Shown: piece after piece, positions 51,870 to 64,000 of the stretch
Layout: every line of letters starts with the position of its first letter
Position numbering within the stretch: the stretch's first letter is position 1
Assembly (NCBI GenBank): GCA_013396525.1
Contig: VWYX01000258.1
Coordinates: 124,001-188,000 of the forward strand
Direction: 5' to 3'
DNA: 64,000 nt
Origin: Chaetorhynchus papuensis
Lineage: Eukaryota > Chordata > Aves > Passeriformes > Rhipiduridae
The notes under the pieces: generated by a model
Seen by the model: only the letters and a program-made list of their open reading frames with translations
Told to the model about the DNA's origin: nothing
Database searches by the model: none
Program-made: the position numbers and the translations under genes

Positions 51870-51976
51870 CCTGGATGATGTTCTCAGTTACAGTCTTAGG
51901 TAGACGTGGGAGGAGCAGGGAGTTGGATCAGTGATCCTTATGGGTCCTTTCCAAAAAAAGATATTCTGTGATTCTG
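51870..51976 (+). mobile_element. CR1 LINE 3' end fragment
   Basis: Degraded CR1 end: 'gggagttggatcagtgatcc', 'ttatgggtcctttcca' and the tail 'atattctgtgattctgatg'. The part before 51910 only loosely follows the family, so the left boundary is approximate. Plus orientation, non-coding. Confidence 0.8.
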
Positions 51977-54900
51977 ATGTGAATAATTGCTACACAAAGC
52001 AAGACTCTCCCAACTCTTTCTGCTGCTCAGAGCTGCTAATAAAGCCATAGGCAGACATATTGCAGTCCAGAAAGATTTCCTAGGGAATATTTAAATACCT
52101 GCAAGACTAGATAGAGTTAAGCAGAAATTTAAGGTACCTACCTTTAAACTGAATTTTTTAAAGTGATACTATGCAGAAAAAAAAAAAGGACCTTTGCACA
52201 TTTATGAATCTGTCTTTTAGATGGAGCACATTTAACTAAACTTGATTCTAAAAGGCAGACTGCTGGAATTTAAGCTAATTTAAATAACATTTGCTTCACT
52301 GACTCTAAGACACCATGTGTTTTATACAGCATTATAGATGCAATTTTGCACACATTTTTCTGACCTATTCAGATTATTGCCTTGTATGTTATCAAGATAC
52401 AGCAGCATATTGTGTTATCATATTTTCAAGTTAAACAAGAAATATTTTGGTATTTCTCTTTAACAAATTCATTCTATGAACATGTTTCATTTAGAGAAAA
52501 GGGTTAATTGGCTTATGTTCACTGAAATGTTTAACAAAAAAACCAGTATGACTTTATTGCAAAATGAAAACATCTTTTTTGGGAACCTCATTCTGGTGCT
52601 TTAAGGATTGTCATTATGTTGAGCATTCAGCAGTAAATGCATCTCACTGGAAGTGAGTGAGAAAGAAAGACTATAAAGTCAATATGCTGTCAAGCCAAAT
52701 ATCTTCCCAAAGCAAGATGGGCTGCCAATTCCTCCTAAAGAGGTCTCAAAGGGAATTAAATTATATTCTTCATTGCCTAAAAGTCCCTAAACACAGGTTA
52801 GAGCAGGTTTTATGAGATGCTGTGCTTTCAACTCTGTGCAAGTACTTCTAAAAGAGCACCTTGCTATGCTTGCAACTGCCTCATTCTCATCAAGTCCACA
52901 CAGTGAGCACTGACCAGTGACCGAGGTGGAAAAGTTCACAATAAACTATTAAGTAGCTTTATACAACACACATTAAAACCAACAAAGAACTTTCCAGTCA
53001 CTTCAGTACATATTGATTAGGATCTTATAGAAATAAGAATAAGGGAAAAGGAGCTTGTAGGATATTGAGTGGGTTTGGGGTTTTGAGGTGTGGGCTTTTT
53101 ACCCCTCAGTAGAACACTGCAACATCTCTTTATATGGCCATTATAGGAGAGAGCAAAAAACACAATAAAAAATTCAAATATATAAAGGCTAATTTAATTC
53201 CTGATCAAGCCTGAGAAAATTAAACTCTCACTTAAACACTGATCTTTTTCCATTTATTTGTAAGGGGGTAAGAATAGCTCAGTGAATGCAAGTACATAGG
53301 GATGGAACCCTGGACCTCCAAGCTGAAGAGGCCAATTTTGTTACTCACTTTGTTACTTCAAAGAAGGATAAGCTGTACCTGTATTTTTTCTTTGGCATGA
53401 AGTTATTCTGTCAAGTACTGATTGTCACAAGACCTTGGCCCTAAGCAGCTGGGAATCCTTTTTAAATTTACCAAACCACACTGACCTGAATACTCACTGA
53501 TAATCTCCAGGATGACTAAATACCTTCTCTGATCTTCCTTTAGTTGTCTTTTTTCCCCACTAACCAACACTAAGTTTCACTCCTAATGAAACAAAACAAA
53601 CAAACAAGCAAATCAACAAACAAAACAAGAAAAAAAAGCCAAAAAACTTCATCAGAGAAAGGAATAGAAGATATCTTTGTTTTGCGAAAGCACAGAAGAA
53701 ATCTCGTCACACAGAAGAGAGTACCTTTGACCACAGTCCATTGATCTATACGCCAGTGCAAATATCCAGCAGCCAATTTCCATTTTCAGCACCACTGCCA
53801 CATCCCCAAGAGCTATCATTAGTCATGCAGGCTCAGAGTGTTGAAATATTGGCAATATATTAAGAAAATAATGCTTAATTCAACCTAGTGGCTTCATCTC
53901 CAGGCAGCAGCAATGCTGGGCACAATTCACGCTCTCTTCCATTCTGTCCATGGCTGCAACAGGGTAAGTCAAATAAGAAGATCTTTTTACTAACTCCACT
54001 AATAGTCCTTTCATTTGGTGCATTGCCCAAACCTCATGCTGCTTCACTTCTTTCTGGAAGATTTTGAAGACCGTAGCAGTCTATAGTCACTGGGGCAGGA
54101 CAAGACTCTTAAAAGGCCGGGCAGAGGCACAGAGGAAGCACATGAAGTAGAACAAGCTTTTCCCCATTCTCTGTTCCTTGCTCTGAGAGGGATAGTCTTG
54201 TCCATTTAAATGGTATCTGTTTACATCAGAAGCTGATTGCAACAAGATCAATAAGAACAGCCTGATTGCATATTCAGCCCCGTTTTGCCAAGCTTGCACA
54301 TTCTGGAATCAAAGTTTTACTATTTAAGTAAGAAGTAAGGTAAAAAAAGACAATTGTTGAGATATTAACCATGTTAAAGATGATCACACGTTGCTCAGGA
54401 CCAAATGCTTAGTAACTTGCTGAACAGCTTATAGTTTTTAGACATCCCTTCCACATAAGTCTGAATTTTCTAAAAAAAAAAAAAATCTCTTTCCTGTTTA
54501 ATTTCAGTCAAAATTTACAAAAGAAGTGTTTTGCAGTGTGAAGAATTCTATCACTAGAAATAATTATATAGAAATATCACAAACTTCTGTACAATACAAA
54601 AATGTTACAATGTAAAGCAAAACAATTAAGATACAGATAAGGATCAGTGAAGCCAAATGAGAAAAGTTCTTTCAGGCAATTTCTTCAGAACAATGCTTCT
54701 CTAAAATACTTTTCAAATTTTACACGTTAAAGATACCTTGTAGATTAAATTGTTCAATATTTTTCATTAAAATTCATTTTCCCTTGTATATTCTTAGCTG
54801 TAGAGTAGATGGGTTGGTGATCTTATTGCTAAGTGCAATTAAGGCTGCTCACACAACCATAGATATTATGTTTCCTATGTCTTGGTTGTGTAACTCTACA

Positions 54901-56449
54901 GTGCTTAATTTCTCGTAACACAAATCTTTTGGACATAGAACACAAACAGTGCAAGTTGTCCCCTTCTGAGCCACTCATAGTCTAATGCAGCCACTGATGC
55001 ATCACACGTGAAGAAATTCCGGTATGTATGAACTGCTTATCACTTGTAAAAAGATCAATAATGGAAGCCTTTCTGAAATCGAATAAATTTCAAGCAGCAT
55101 GGAAAAGACCTTTTTTGACCTAAGTGTTAGCCCAAGGGCCATTTCAGGTAGAAAATGAACCTGATAATAGTTAAATATTTCTTAGGTGTCATTCTATTTG
55201 TTTACAAAATATCCTGTTTGTAATCATTGTATTCTCAAATGCTTTTCTCTCCACTTCTCTGCCTTTTCTCTTGCAGACAGACATATTTGCTCTTACCAAG
55301 CACCACCACAACAATGCCCATTTAAGAAATGCTCTGAAGTTGCCTTTGTACTGGGACGTCCCACCTTTACAGTGAGAGCCTCTTTCATGTCACATTTCCA
55401 ATTCCATAGATACTTCATCTGTACACATGAATATTTATTAGTAATGACTATCAGATTGACTAGATTTCACACAATTCATAAACACAAAAGTCTCCCTCCA
55501 CACAAGAAAGACGGTTCATTTCTATCACACAATGCACTTGAAAACATTGGAAAGATGACGGCTGGATTTTACTGCCCTCAGGCAAGTTTGCGGGCATTTA
55601 ATTACATACTCTCATTGGGTGAATCTTAAAAAGGCTCAGCATACAGCTAGCAGCCCTAAAGCACAGATAGGCATATTTTTAAATCTTTCCAGCATTAAGT
55701 ATTTTGAAGGAATTATTCCTCATGTAATTCAGGCAGACAGAAGGTACTGTCTAAAACTGCAGAGAGGCCTCCCAGAACCTTAGAACTTGGCATCTCCCTC
55801 ACTATCATGCTCTCAGCAGATTCTCCTTCCCTGCTAAAACCATGCACCTGATTAAGGCAGACAGTGTTCTGAGGCACAGTGGGTACAGCTATTTTTCCTG
55901 AATAAAGTTTTCCCCTTCCAAAAGTACCACTAAAGTAAACAATATATTTTCAACCACATACATAGAAAACATAAGCTGTATTGATTCTATCTTGACTATT
56001 TCATGTGAAACATATTGCTGTAGGTCTACAGGCACTGGGAGAGAATGCAATTAATTGCTTCACCTCACTTGTGCATAATTGTGCAGTACAAATTGTTTAG
56101 GTGCCAACAAAAATGCCTTTTTTTGTTTCTCTTTGTATGTGATTTCTTGGCCACTGCACAGCACAACTGACATGAACCAACCAGAGACACAAAGTGGAGG
56201 AAAACTACACAGCATGTGATTTTTGTGCTGTTATTCCCAGCTGTCTATCTGCAGTTTTCACTTGCACTGTTGCTTACTACTAAAGCAGACACTTATGCTT
56301 GAAGCAGCATTTTTATGGGCTTCATCTATGTACCTTCTGAACCAGAAATCATGTGGAGGTTTTATGCAAAAGATAATTCTTAGCCTATAGCTAGGAATGG
56401 TCATACTAAGATGCACTTTCCTAAATATTACTGTTTGTCAATGGTAAGT
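51977..56449. other. Unique AT-rich non-coding DNA
   Basis: No transposon recognised. About 52400-52640 is complex, repeat-free and low-GC, like conserved non-coding DNA. Segments 53904-53963 and 55277-55371 are bounded by good plus-strand splice signals and are listed as findings. A 147-codon plus frame (55186-55629) is the longest outside a repeat; its translation has several Cys and His residues but no recognisable zinc-finger spacing or other domain. Confidence 0.5.
53589..53637. repeat. (AAAC)n-like A-rich simple repeat
   Basis: Imperfect run of ACAAA/AAAC units ending in A7. On the minus strand it creates a stretch of Phe, Val and Leu codons in an otherwise meaningless frame (53570-53776). 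Confidence 0.85.
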
Positions 56450-56720
56450 GGAAGAAATATGAAATGAACAGATTTGTACTGGTTTGGCCATAATGATTAA
56501 TTTATCACTTGATGGAACACTGTGAGTATAGGGCCAAATGCAGGAGATGTTCATCTTTTATCTTTTATCTTCAGGCCACTTGAGCTTTATTTGCCACGTT
56601 AATTAACCACCTTGGAGTTTCTTCTGCAAAACTGTTTTGATGATCACATGACTAGTGAATGACAGCAAGTACCATTAGATGAACAACAGTTCAGAACAAG
56701 CAAAGACTTCAGGAGTTACC
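56450..56720. other. Candidate conserved non-coding element
   Basis: Complex, non-repetitive sequence with closely spaced homeodomain-like cores (ATTAATTTAT near 56498, GTTAATTAACC near 56599), GATA-like TTATCT repeats (about 56557-56572) and no open frame. It resembles vertebrate developmental enhancers by eye only; no alignment was possible. Confidence 0.25.
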
Positions 56721-59700
56721 CAGCAAAACAGGATTAATCAAAACACATTGGGAAATTTCCTTTTATTTTGCCTGTGCAGAATGCTAAAATTATTAGGTTT
56801 AAATTAATACCACCTTAACATCTCCTGCAGAGGCATCTTTGTGTACAAGGGGCTCAGTAGGAAAACACATTTAAGAGCTTGTTGTCCTCAGTCACAATCA
56901 CAACTTTCTTCTAGTGCCCCATAGCACACAGCTTATCCAGGCCATGTGGTACTGGAATAACTGTTTTGGAGTTCTGCAGTAAAACTGGATCAGTAATCAG
57001 TAACAGATCTGGGACAAAATAATTCAGGATTTTCCTGTTCCAATAAAAGGGCTAATCCTAAAGCATCCAGTTGTGTGATTTTGAAGCAGTGCAGGTTAGG
57101 AATCAGAAAGTCTTTAAATGTGCTCCTGAAACATGTGTATACAATATCTACAACTTAATCATCCCCTCTGTAAAGCAGCCTTGAGAAATTAAAGGAAATG
57201 ACTTTGCCAGTATTTTTTTTTTTTATCTTCAAATAGGTTTTTTTTCAGTAAATGGGTAAATAAAATCTTTTTTTTTTTTCTGATAAAAGCACTTTTTTTT
57301 CAGAGTAGAAATCTGTCATTTGCATTTCCAATGTTGCTTTATAAACTATTATCCTCTGCCAATAGTTACAGGGTGATTTTGTGTTGGTTTTTTATTTTTT
57401 CTAGTTTTCTTAAAGGACATAAATTGAATACAACAAATATAATAAATGAGATCTTTCACATTTAACTCTGTCTAGACATGCCTGTACTTTCCCTGCCCTT
57501 CATAATATTTGAACCCTACTGTCTGTATTCAGCTATATATGATTGAAGATAATTATGCTCCTTCAAGTATTGTGAAAATCAGCAGTTAGAGGGAAGGGTA
57601 GGGCATAAATTGCTGTCCTGCTGAGAGAAAGACAAACAGATTTCAGCCTGTGTACACTCCATTTGGCAGCAGCTTTCTAGCAAGTCAGCAAGTGCACCCT
57701 TGCTGGCTGATCAGCACAGAGATAGTTCCAGTCTAGGTATAGCACTGCTGTCTCTTGCTGGTAAGGGATGTCATGGATGACATGAAAGAGAACTCAGCTG
57801 GAAAAGGTTAGAGACAAAAGATACAAATTATAAGAAAAAAAGACTCATTAGTTCAGCTTTTCATGGTGTAGCCAATAGACTTGGACCATATGAATTACAT
57901 CATGCAAGTGTGTCTCATATAAGCATATATTTTCTAGAAGATTAATTATTTGGCAGGGTGCAAGTTATGTGCAGAAAAGAAATGTTAGCATTAGGAAGAC
58001 TTAAACTTTTCAGCCATGGCAAAGTTACACTGTAAAATATGATTAAGTCAGAAGCTTTGTCCTGTTTCTCCTGCTTTTTTGCCTTTTTTCCTGACTTGGA
58101 AAGTTCTGCTCTTTGCTCGGCTGCTGCTGCATTTTTATTCTCTCAGACATTTTGTAGGTCACAAGGGTATCGTTCTGACTGAGATGTGGTCAGAGAGAAT
58201 AAGAAAAATCGATTTTGGAAAACCTCTGTTAGAACTCTTTCATGAACATTTTGTTATATCCATTGTGAGCTTTTAAAAGACTGAACCTGTGAATTTGCTA
58301 TTGCCATGTCTTTGTATGATTTTTGTAGGCTTATAAGCTGAGAAAGAGCAGCACAGCATAGAAAACACCCCAGTCTTCATGTGCACTGGGACAGATTCCC
58401 TTTTGTATTAGAGTGTAATTTAATATTCTGTGCACAGGCATGCAGAATTTCTTGCTGGGCACTGAATTATGCAGAGAACTGTAGATCTGCAAACAGGAAG
58501 CTAAGCTTAGAAAAGATAATGTATTAAAAGTGTCAGTGAAAAGCTGTTCTGCTTTCTATGTTCTTTAACTCCCCCTAAAAGTCCTCTGTCCTTTACTAAA
58601 TCTACAGGAAGATATTTGGCACAGATGTGTTGAAAGGTAAAGTTTTTTCAAAGACTTGAAAACTACTGGTCCTATCTATCTGCCAAGCTTTTATATAGTT
58701 CCCTTCACCATAACACCTTGGAATTTCCACTGATCAGGTCTCTGAAAAATCAATGCAGAAGATGAATTAAGTATATCTGAGTGTTTGTGTGAGGCTGAAA
58801 AGCCTTTTGATTCACAATCTCAGCACTGTTTTTTAGTTTTGTTCAACAGCAGCAGAGTGGGGTGAAAAAGAGGGAGGACTTGTGATTAGATAAACTCCTT
58901 TTAATTTTTTCTTTCTGTCTTAGCCAGATGGAAACACATGGACAATTGGTTTACAGAGATCTTTATCCTCTCTCCTTCATTAGCACCACAGGGAAGTTTC
59001 TATAGTGGCTAATGCACTTACTGACATGGTTTCAACAATTTAATCACCCAAAAGCCTCTCTGTAAGGTCAATGTTCTCTACATTTGTTCCAACTCATTTA
59101 CTGAGTAGAAAGGTGAACTTTTTCATTCCAGGTATGTCATTATGGAAATCACGTTAATGAATCAAGACACTGGAGGGCATATGTATCTCTGTTAGCACAA
59201 GATTAATGGAGACTTCATCAAGCAGGATTCAGTCTTAGATTCTTCTGGTAAATCCAGGTTTGAAGTCTAATTGTCCATTAATTGTCTGGACTTTATACTG
59301 GCATAGCAGCTTCCATCTCAGAGAAACTCAGAACATTTTGCAAACATCAATACAGCACACCCAAGGAACAATTCTTCTATTACTGAAACGCAGTAACCTG
59401 AGGGCACAAAGAAGGCTGCAGCACACAGCACTGCACAGTAAACTGGGATGGATGTCAGCACACACATACTACGAATCCTGCTCCTCAAAGAAAAAGCTTT
59501 TGCTCAATGAACAGCAAGCAATGTTTTTCTGTTTATAGATCATATGCATATACATATTTACTATTTACCAATATTTGGGTTTAAGCTTATTGGTACAGAA
59601 TCTCACTTAATTGTTTATGAACGTAAAGTGAACTTTTTTTTAAAGTCTGCATGTTGTCAAAAAGCAAATATTCATTGAATATTCCCTAATTTTTTTCTGC

Positions 59701-62700
59701 AGAAATAACTCTCTGATTACAGAAAAAGTAATTAAATGTGTTTGTAATTTAATCTGCTTTCTTGCTCATGAAAGTTTCCAGACGTCAAACAGAATAGTAA
59801 AAATGGGGGACTGAAAAGACTAAAAAATAGTAATCTAGAATTAGTGGGAAGGTGCATTACTGATTATTCTCCTAGTACATATGAGAATACTACCTGTTGT
59901 TCATTCATGATTCAAAGGCGTGAAAAGGAGAAAGGGAAGTGCAGGTGCACTGAATACAGAAATTTTTTATAGCTGAAAAGGATGGATAATTTCTTTACTT
60001 TCAAGGCAGCTTCAGGTCATAATGTGATTTGGGGCTCTATACCCAGCTGTTTTAGAGAACAATTTGAATATATCTGCAATTATATATTCTGAAAAGACAG
60101 GTTTCTCTAGTACAAAATAATCTTACTTTCTAATTGTAGAATTCAACACAGTGCTATTTGGAATAAAACTTGATTCTTCACATTGCTTTACCACTATATT
60201 ATAGAAATTGATAAAATCAGACTGACACCCATTGAGAGCCCAAGCATTTAGAAAAAACACATACTGCTGACATTTTCATTTTAGTTCTTTTTTCAACAGT
60301 AGATATATTAGCAATTTAAAAAACTTTCTATACTCAGAAATTCCACTACTTTCAGTATTTTTCCCTTCTTTTTTTTTAGTTTAAAAGCTTTGATCACAGA
60401 AAATATTTTATTTTCCTATTTTCTGTAGTTTAAAAAAATGAAAAATAATCAGACAGATCAATATAAAAATGTAGGCAACATCCAAAGGGCAGCCCAGATT
60501 TCACATTCTCCCTAGATGTGGTTATGTATGACTGTAACAGTGTCTTTGGAGAGAGACCAAATATTTTGATCTTTTCATGTAGTGCAAAATTATACCAGAT
60601 GCAGTAGATCTGATGAAAGAAATAAGCAGCCTCTCCTTATAATAATTGTTGTATCAATGTTTAAATACATAACTATTACAGTACAGGTTAGCAATAAAGT
60701 GACTCAATTTCTCTAATCCTGCCAGAAACCTGAATATATGGTAACTCTCAAAAATGGAAAAGAAAAAATAAGGTGTATACCTTGTTCTGCCATATAAGCC
60801 TACCTCTGTCCCCTGGGATTGGTGACAAACACTTGGATTACACTCTATAGATATTCCAGCCAGAGCTATGCTAAAAACAAAAATTCCAGGAGGACTATTT
60901 GCCATTTTAGGATGTACAGGATTTTCCACAGAACTGTCTTCTCTTATTCCTCTTACAGGAATTCGACCTGCTTTTCTGCCTCCGCATCTTAGCAATCATA
61001 GATCCTTTGTTCCTGTGCTGAGTTTTGTGAATCATGCACATACAGAAGAAGAATAATCTATTCCTGCCAGAAGGACACGAGTAATCCAGTTAGTTGCACA
61101 TACAGCAGAATAATGAAAAGAGAGAATCCTAGGGTGAATGTCAATGAAAGGTTAAATCTGACTAGTCTGACATGCTTTGTACAGAAGAAGTGAGTTTGCT
61201 TCAAGTACAGCAAACTCATATTCAGTGCTTTGTCTTCGTGTGTGTAATGCAGCAAAAACACGGTTGGGATGGGCTCCCCTCTCCTGTACATGACACAGGT
61301 TCCTGGCCTGATACTCAACAACCGGATCCCACTAGAGACAATGGGTTTGCATGAGCATTATTAAAACATTTATTTTCTCTCCAGTCTGAATCTTTTCAGG
61401 TGTCAGGCAACCCACACAGAGTTCTTTAAAGATGGAGATACTGGAGATACTCTCGGTTTGAACCTAGACTTGTTACATCATAGTTTGGTACATGGTTATG
61501 TAAACCGATATAGACCAAAGACTCATTTCCACTAAAACTCTACAGGAACATCTCAAGTACCCATGTACTGGGAACTATGTTAATAGATTTTGCCTTCATT
61601 GATACAATTAACTCATTTTCCTTGCTGGTGGGGCAGTTACCCCTCTCACAGCTGTAAGCTCCTGAGAACCATCTCTGTGGGTATAAAGGCTTTGTGCTTC
61701 TTGGATAAGAAAAGCTGTGCAAAAAAATTCAGTATTTTCCTCCTACACCTTGTTCAGTCTCCTGCCTTTCAGAGTAAGAGATATGCATGACCAGGGAAAA
61801 GTCCAAGAATAGAGTCAGCATACCTTAATTATAATTCTCAAAAATACCATTTCCAACCTTCAAGGATTTGTGGCTCTTCCTGTGCTAGAAGTGTTCTCCA
61901 CACATTTAGTAACCCCCACCCTGGATCTATATACAATTTCCCCAGTCTCCCTTACTCCTAAGTAAATATTTAGTAGCTACAGTACATCACAGCACAGGCT
62001 GCTATAGCTTAATGAGCTTATTTTTACAAAAAGGGAAATTGCACCTGCCAGTTAAGATGGCCTCTTGCTCCCAACTCTGCATCATATCTTTCAGTTATCC
62101 AGATCTTGAATTTTCTGAAGTTATGATAGGAGGCAATGGTGAAGGGTGCAAGAATAGAGACAGGATGTCTTCCTTCTGCATCTGTCAGCACCTAGAGGAA
62201 ATACCAAAAAAACTGATTTTATATTCAAATGCAAAGAAGAATGAGCTAGTGAGTACTGGATCACCTTTAATCTGTGTCTTGATAATTTGCAGGAGGGGGG
62301 AAGGTAATGGTAGAAAAATATCTGCCTGCACTGCTTTAGAACTCATCTCTTCTGTTTATATATAAATAAATATAAGTTAAATATAAAGTGAGTCAGAAAT
62401 TATAATTTTCTATTCTGTTCTATGATTTGCATTTGTGAAAATCATGATTATTCATTTCTATTGGTCCTCTGTACCCATTTTCTGCACTGCAAGATAAAGT
62501 AACCCTCAGCTGTTCATTGCTGTGATAATTGAAGTAGATTGTGAGTGATTTGATAGATATGACAGAGGCAGCCTTCAAATCACTCTCTTTTATGATGGAT
62601 ACAACAAACCTCCCCACATGCTGCATTTGCTAGGGGTTATAAAAAGGGTACCCCTCCCACCTCGCCAATAGGGAGCTCACAGACCAAGGTATTATTAATG

Positions 62701-64000
62701 GCTCACTGCCTAGTGTTACAGATTATCAAAAAGCGCAGAGGTGCATGCCTTATTGAAAGAAACGTAGCCCTCCAATGATGGGAAGACACAGGGACTTTCA
62801 TAGACAGTGCCTGCAAATATAAACTGAGAAAGAGGAGCTTGGGTTAGCAAAAGACTACTGTTTCCACATTATGAGTAAGGCAGTAATCTACAGATGGGTA
62901 CCGTTTTGGACTCAGGTGTTTAATAAGCTTGGAAAGCACTGCAGAAGAGAAAAACCTCTGGGAGCTTGGGTCTGGTTTTGTACAGACAGAGACATGAGAC
63001 TGCAAAAGACTCAATACAAAAATGCTTGGATTTGCATGAGGTACTCAGATTCAGCTGTAACGTACAAGCAAGAATTCGGGGCATCTTAGTCCAAAGAAAA
63101 TCTAATTTGTGGGCTAGAATTAGAGTTCTATATATGGGACAGCAATTGGGGCAAGGAGGAGAAAGGAAAAGAGGAGGCAGGAGTGATGCGTTACCATCCA
63201 GAATAACTTCAATTCACTTTTACTCAGGGAATAAGGAATATATTATACAATGGACTGAGAAATTTTACAGGGGACCTTTCAGGGGCTTTGTGGCAGAGCA
63301 AAGCCACAAACTCTGAGTGTTGTTGGTTTGATTTTTTTTTCTTTACAGTAAATCAGTATAGCTCTTGCTAAGAAATATACAGGCTAACTGCAACAATATT
63401 TGTTCTATCACAATTACTCCATGGATTTACAGCATATGATTGAGTGCAACAGCATGAAAGGAGTCAGATTGAGCCTGTATTACACCCAATAAATGCATGA
63501 GGAGGTTTTCTTTGTTTTTCCCTTATAAAGGAAATGTTCCTAATGTCAGCAATTTATCAGCTTGAAACTCTCACCTGCTTGCTTTTTCTCTTTGGTTTTA
63601 ATTCAAAACATCTGTATGAAAACTTATCTATGGAGTTACATACTGAAGAAAATCAATTGCTTCCAAAAAATCATCATCAAGATTTTTTCTCCTGAACCTA
63701 AGTCCTACTGCTTTTTTAATGTGTATTTAAGAACATTGAAATTTAACTCAATCAGTGGGTGAATCTCAGACTCATAGAGAAGTTTTAAAATAAGCTGGGA
63801 GTTATTCAGTAAGGTGTTTATAACCGATACCAGATATGACCTTATATTTCTACATTTTAAATTGAGTTATTTTACTATATTATACATATTTTCATGTTTT
63901 TATATAAAGTAGCAACTGTTATGATTCCAAATGGCATAAGACTTGCCACATCTTCAGACTATTTATTTTCCTCTTGTCAGTGGTAATGAAAAGCTTTTCA
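56721..64000. other. Unique AT-rich non-coding DNA to the window end
   Basis: No CR1 tail, LTR or RNA gene recognised. T-rich runs cluster at 57211-57302. Open frames such as 60654-60995 (minus, 113 codons), 62012-62365 (plus, 117) and 62966-63316 (plus, 116) carry no motif or familiar sequence. A purine-rich stretch at about 63140-63180 is the only marked composition change. Confidence 0.5.

Noticed and set aside
55186..55629. 147-codon plus frame
   Set aside because: No recognisable domain or signal peptide, AT-rich codon use like the surrounding non-coding DNA. Kept only as a splice-bounded lead.
57211..57302. Cluster of T runs as retroposon tails
   Set aside because: No body or target-site duplication recognised; T runs are frequent throughout the window.
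60654..60995. 113-codon minus frame
   Set aside because: No motif, no splice or promoter context and overlapping plus frame; treated as chance.
1..64000. CRISPR arrays, tRNA, rRNA, bacterial operons or phage genes
   Set aside because: No regularly spaced identical repeats with unique spacers, no tRNA-like cloverleaf or rRNA stretch recognised, and no long coding frames. The CR1 and LTR content places the window in a bird genome.

Overview
Eukaryotic, non-coding DNA from a bird, most likely a songbird. The evidence is the repeat content: several 5'-truncated CR1 LINE ends with the typical 8-bp ATTCTGTG-type 3' tail, two solo-type copies of one avian retroviral LTR family, and a ~1.03 kb LTR-type element of a kind I know as abundant in passerines. 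The DNA is AT-rich and CpG-poor, full of A/T homopolymer runs, and has stops in every frame at short intervals. No operons, RNA genes, CRISPR arrays or bacterial features are visible. I could not identify any protein-coding gene; the window is either intergenic or lies within a large intron.

Layout. 1-8.9 kb is unique AT-rich DNA with a GC-richer patch at about 0.8-1.1 kb and another at 8.2-8.9 kb ending in a CR1 tail. 10.2-10.6 kb is an LTR (+) followed by two poly-T runs. 12.7-13.1 kb is a weaker LTR-like segment. 18.8-19.0 kb is a CR1 end. 22.1-23.9 kb is the densest repeat block: a GC-richer stretch and then a minus-strand LTR with an internal 45-bp periodic array. 28.5-28.8 kb is a CR1 end that keeps a readable remnant of the C-terminus of the CR1 polymerase frame. 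28.8-48.4 kb is almost repeat-free apart from a short CR1 at 40.1 kb, and holds several stretches that look like conserved non-coding sequence. 48.4-52.0 kb is a second repeat cluster: AT-rich tandem repeat, LTR (-), CR1 (-), CR1 ORF2 remnant (-), CR1 (+). 52-64 kb is again mostly unique sequence.

No undescribed biological system is evident. The best leads for a second look are: a 12-bp periodic array inside both copies of the small LTR; the 45-bp periodic array in the large LTR, which explains the longest ORFs of the window; a possible primer-binding site next to that LTR; and a handful of plus-strand segments bounded by good splice signals with open frames, which could be exons of an unannotated transcript or simply chance. 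All repeat family calls rest on recognition by eye; no database search was run.
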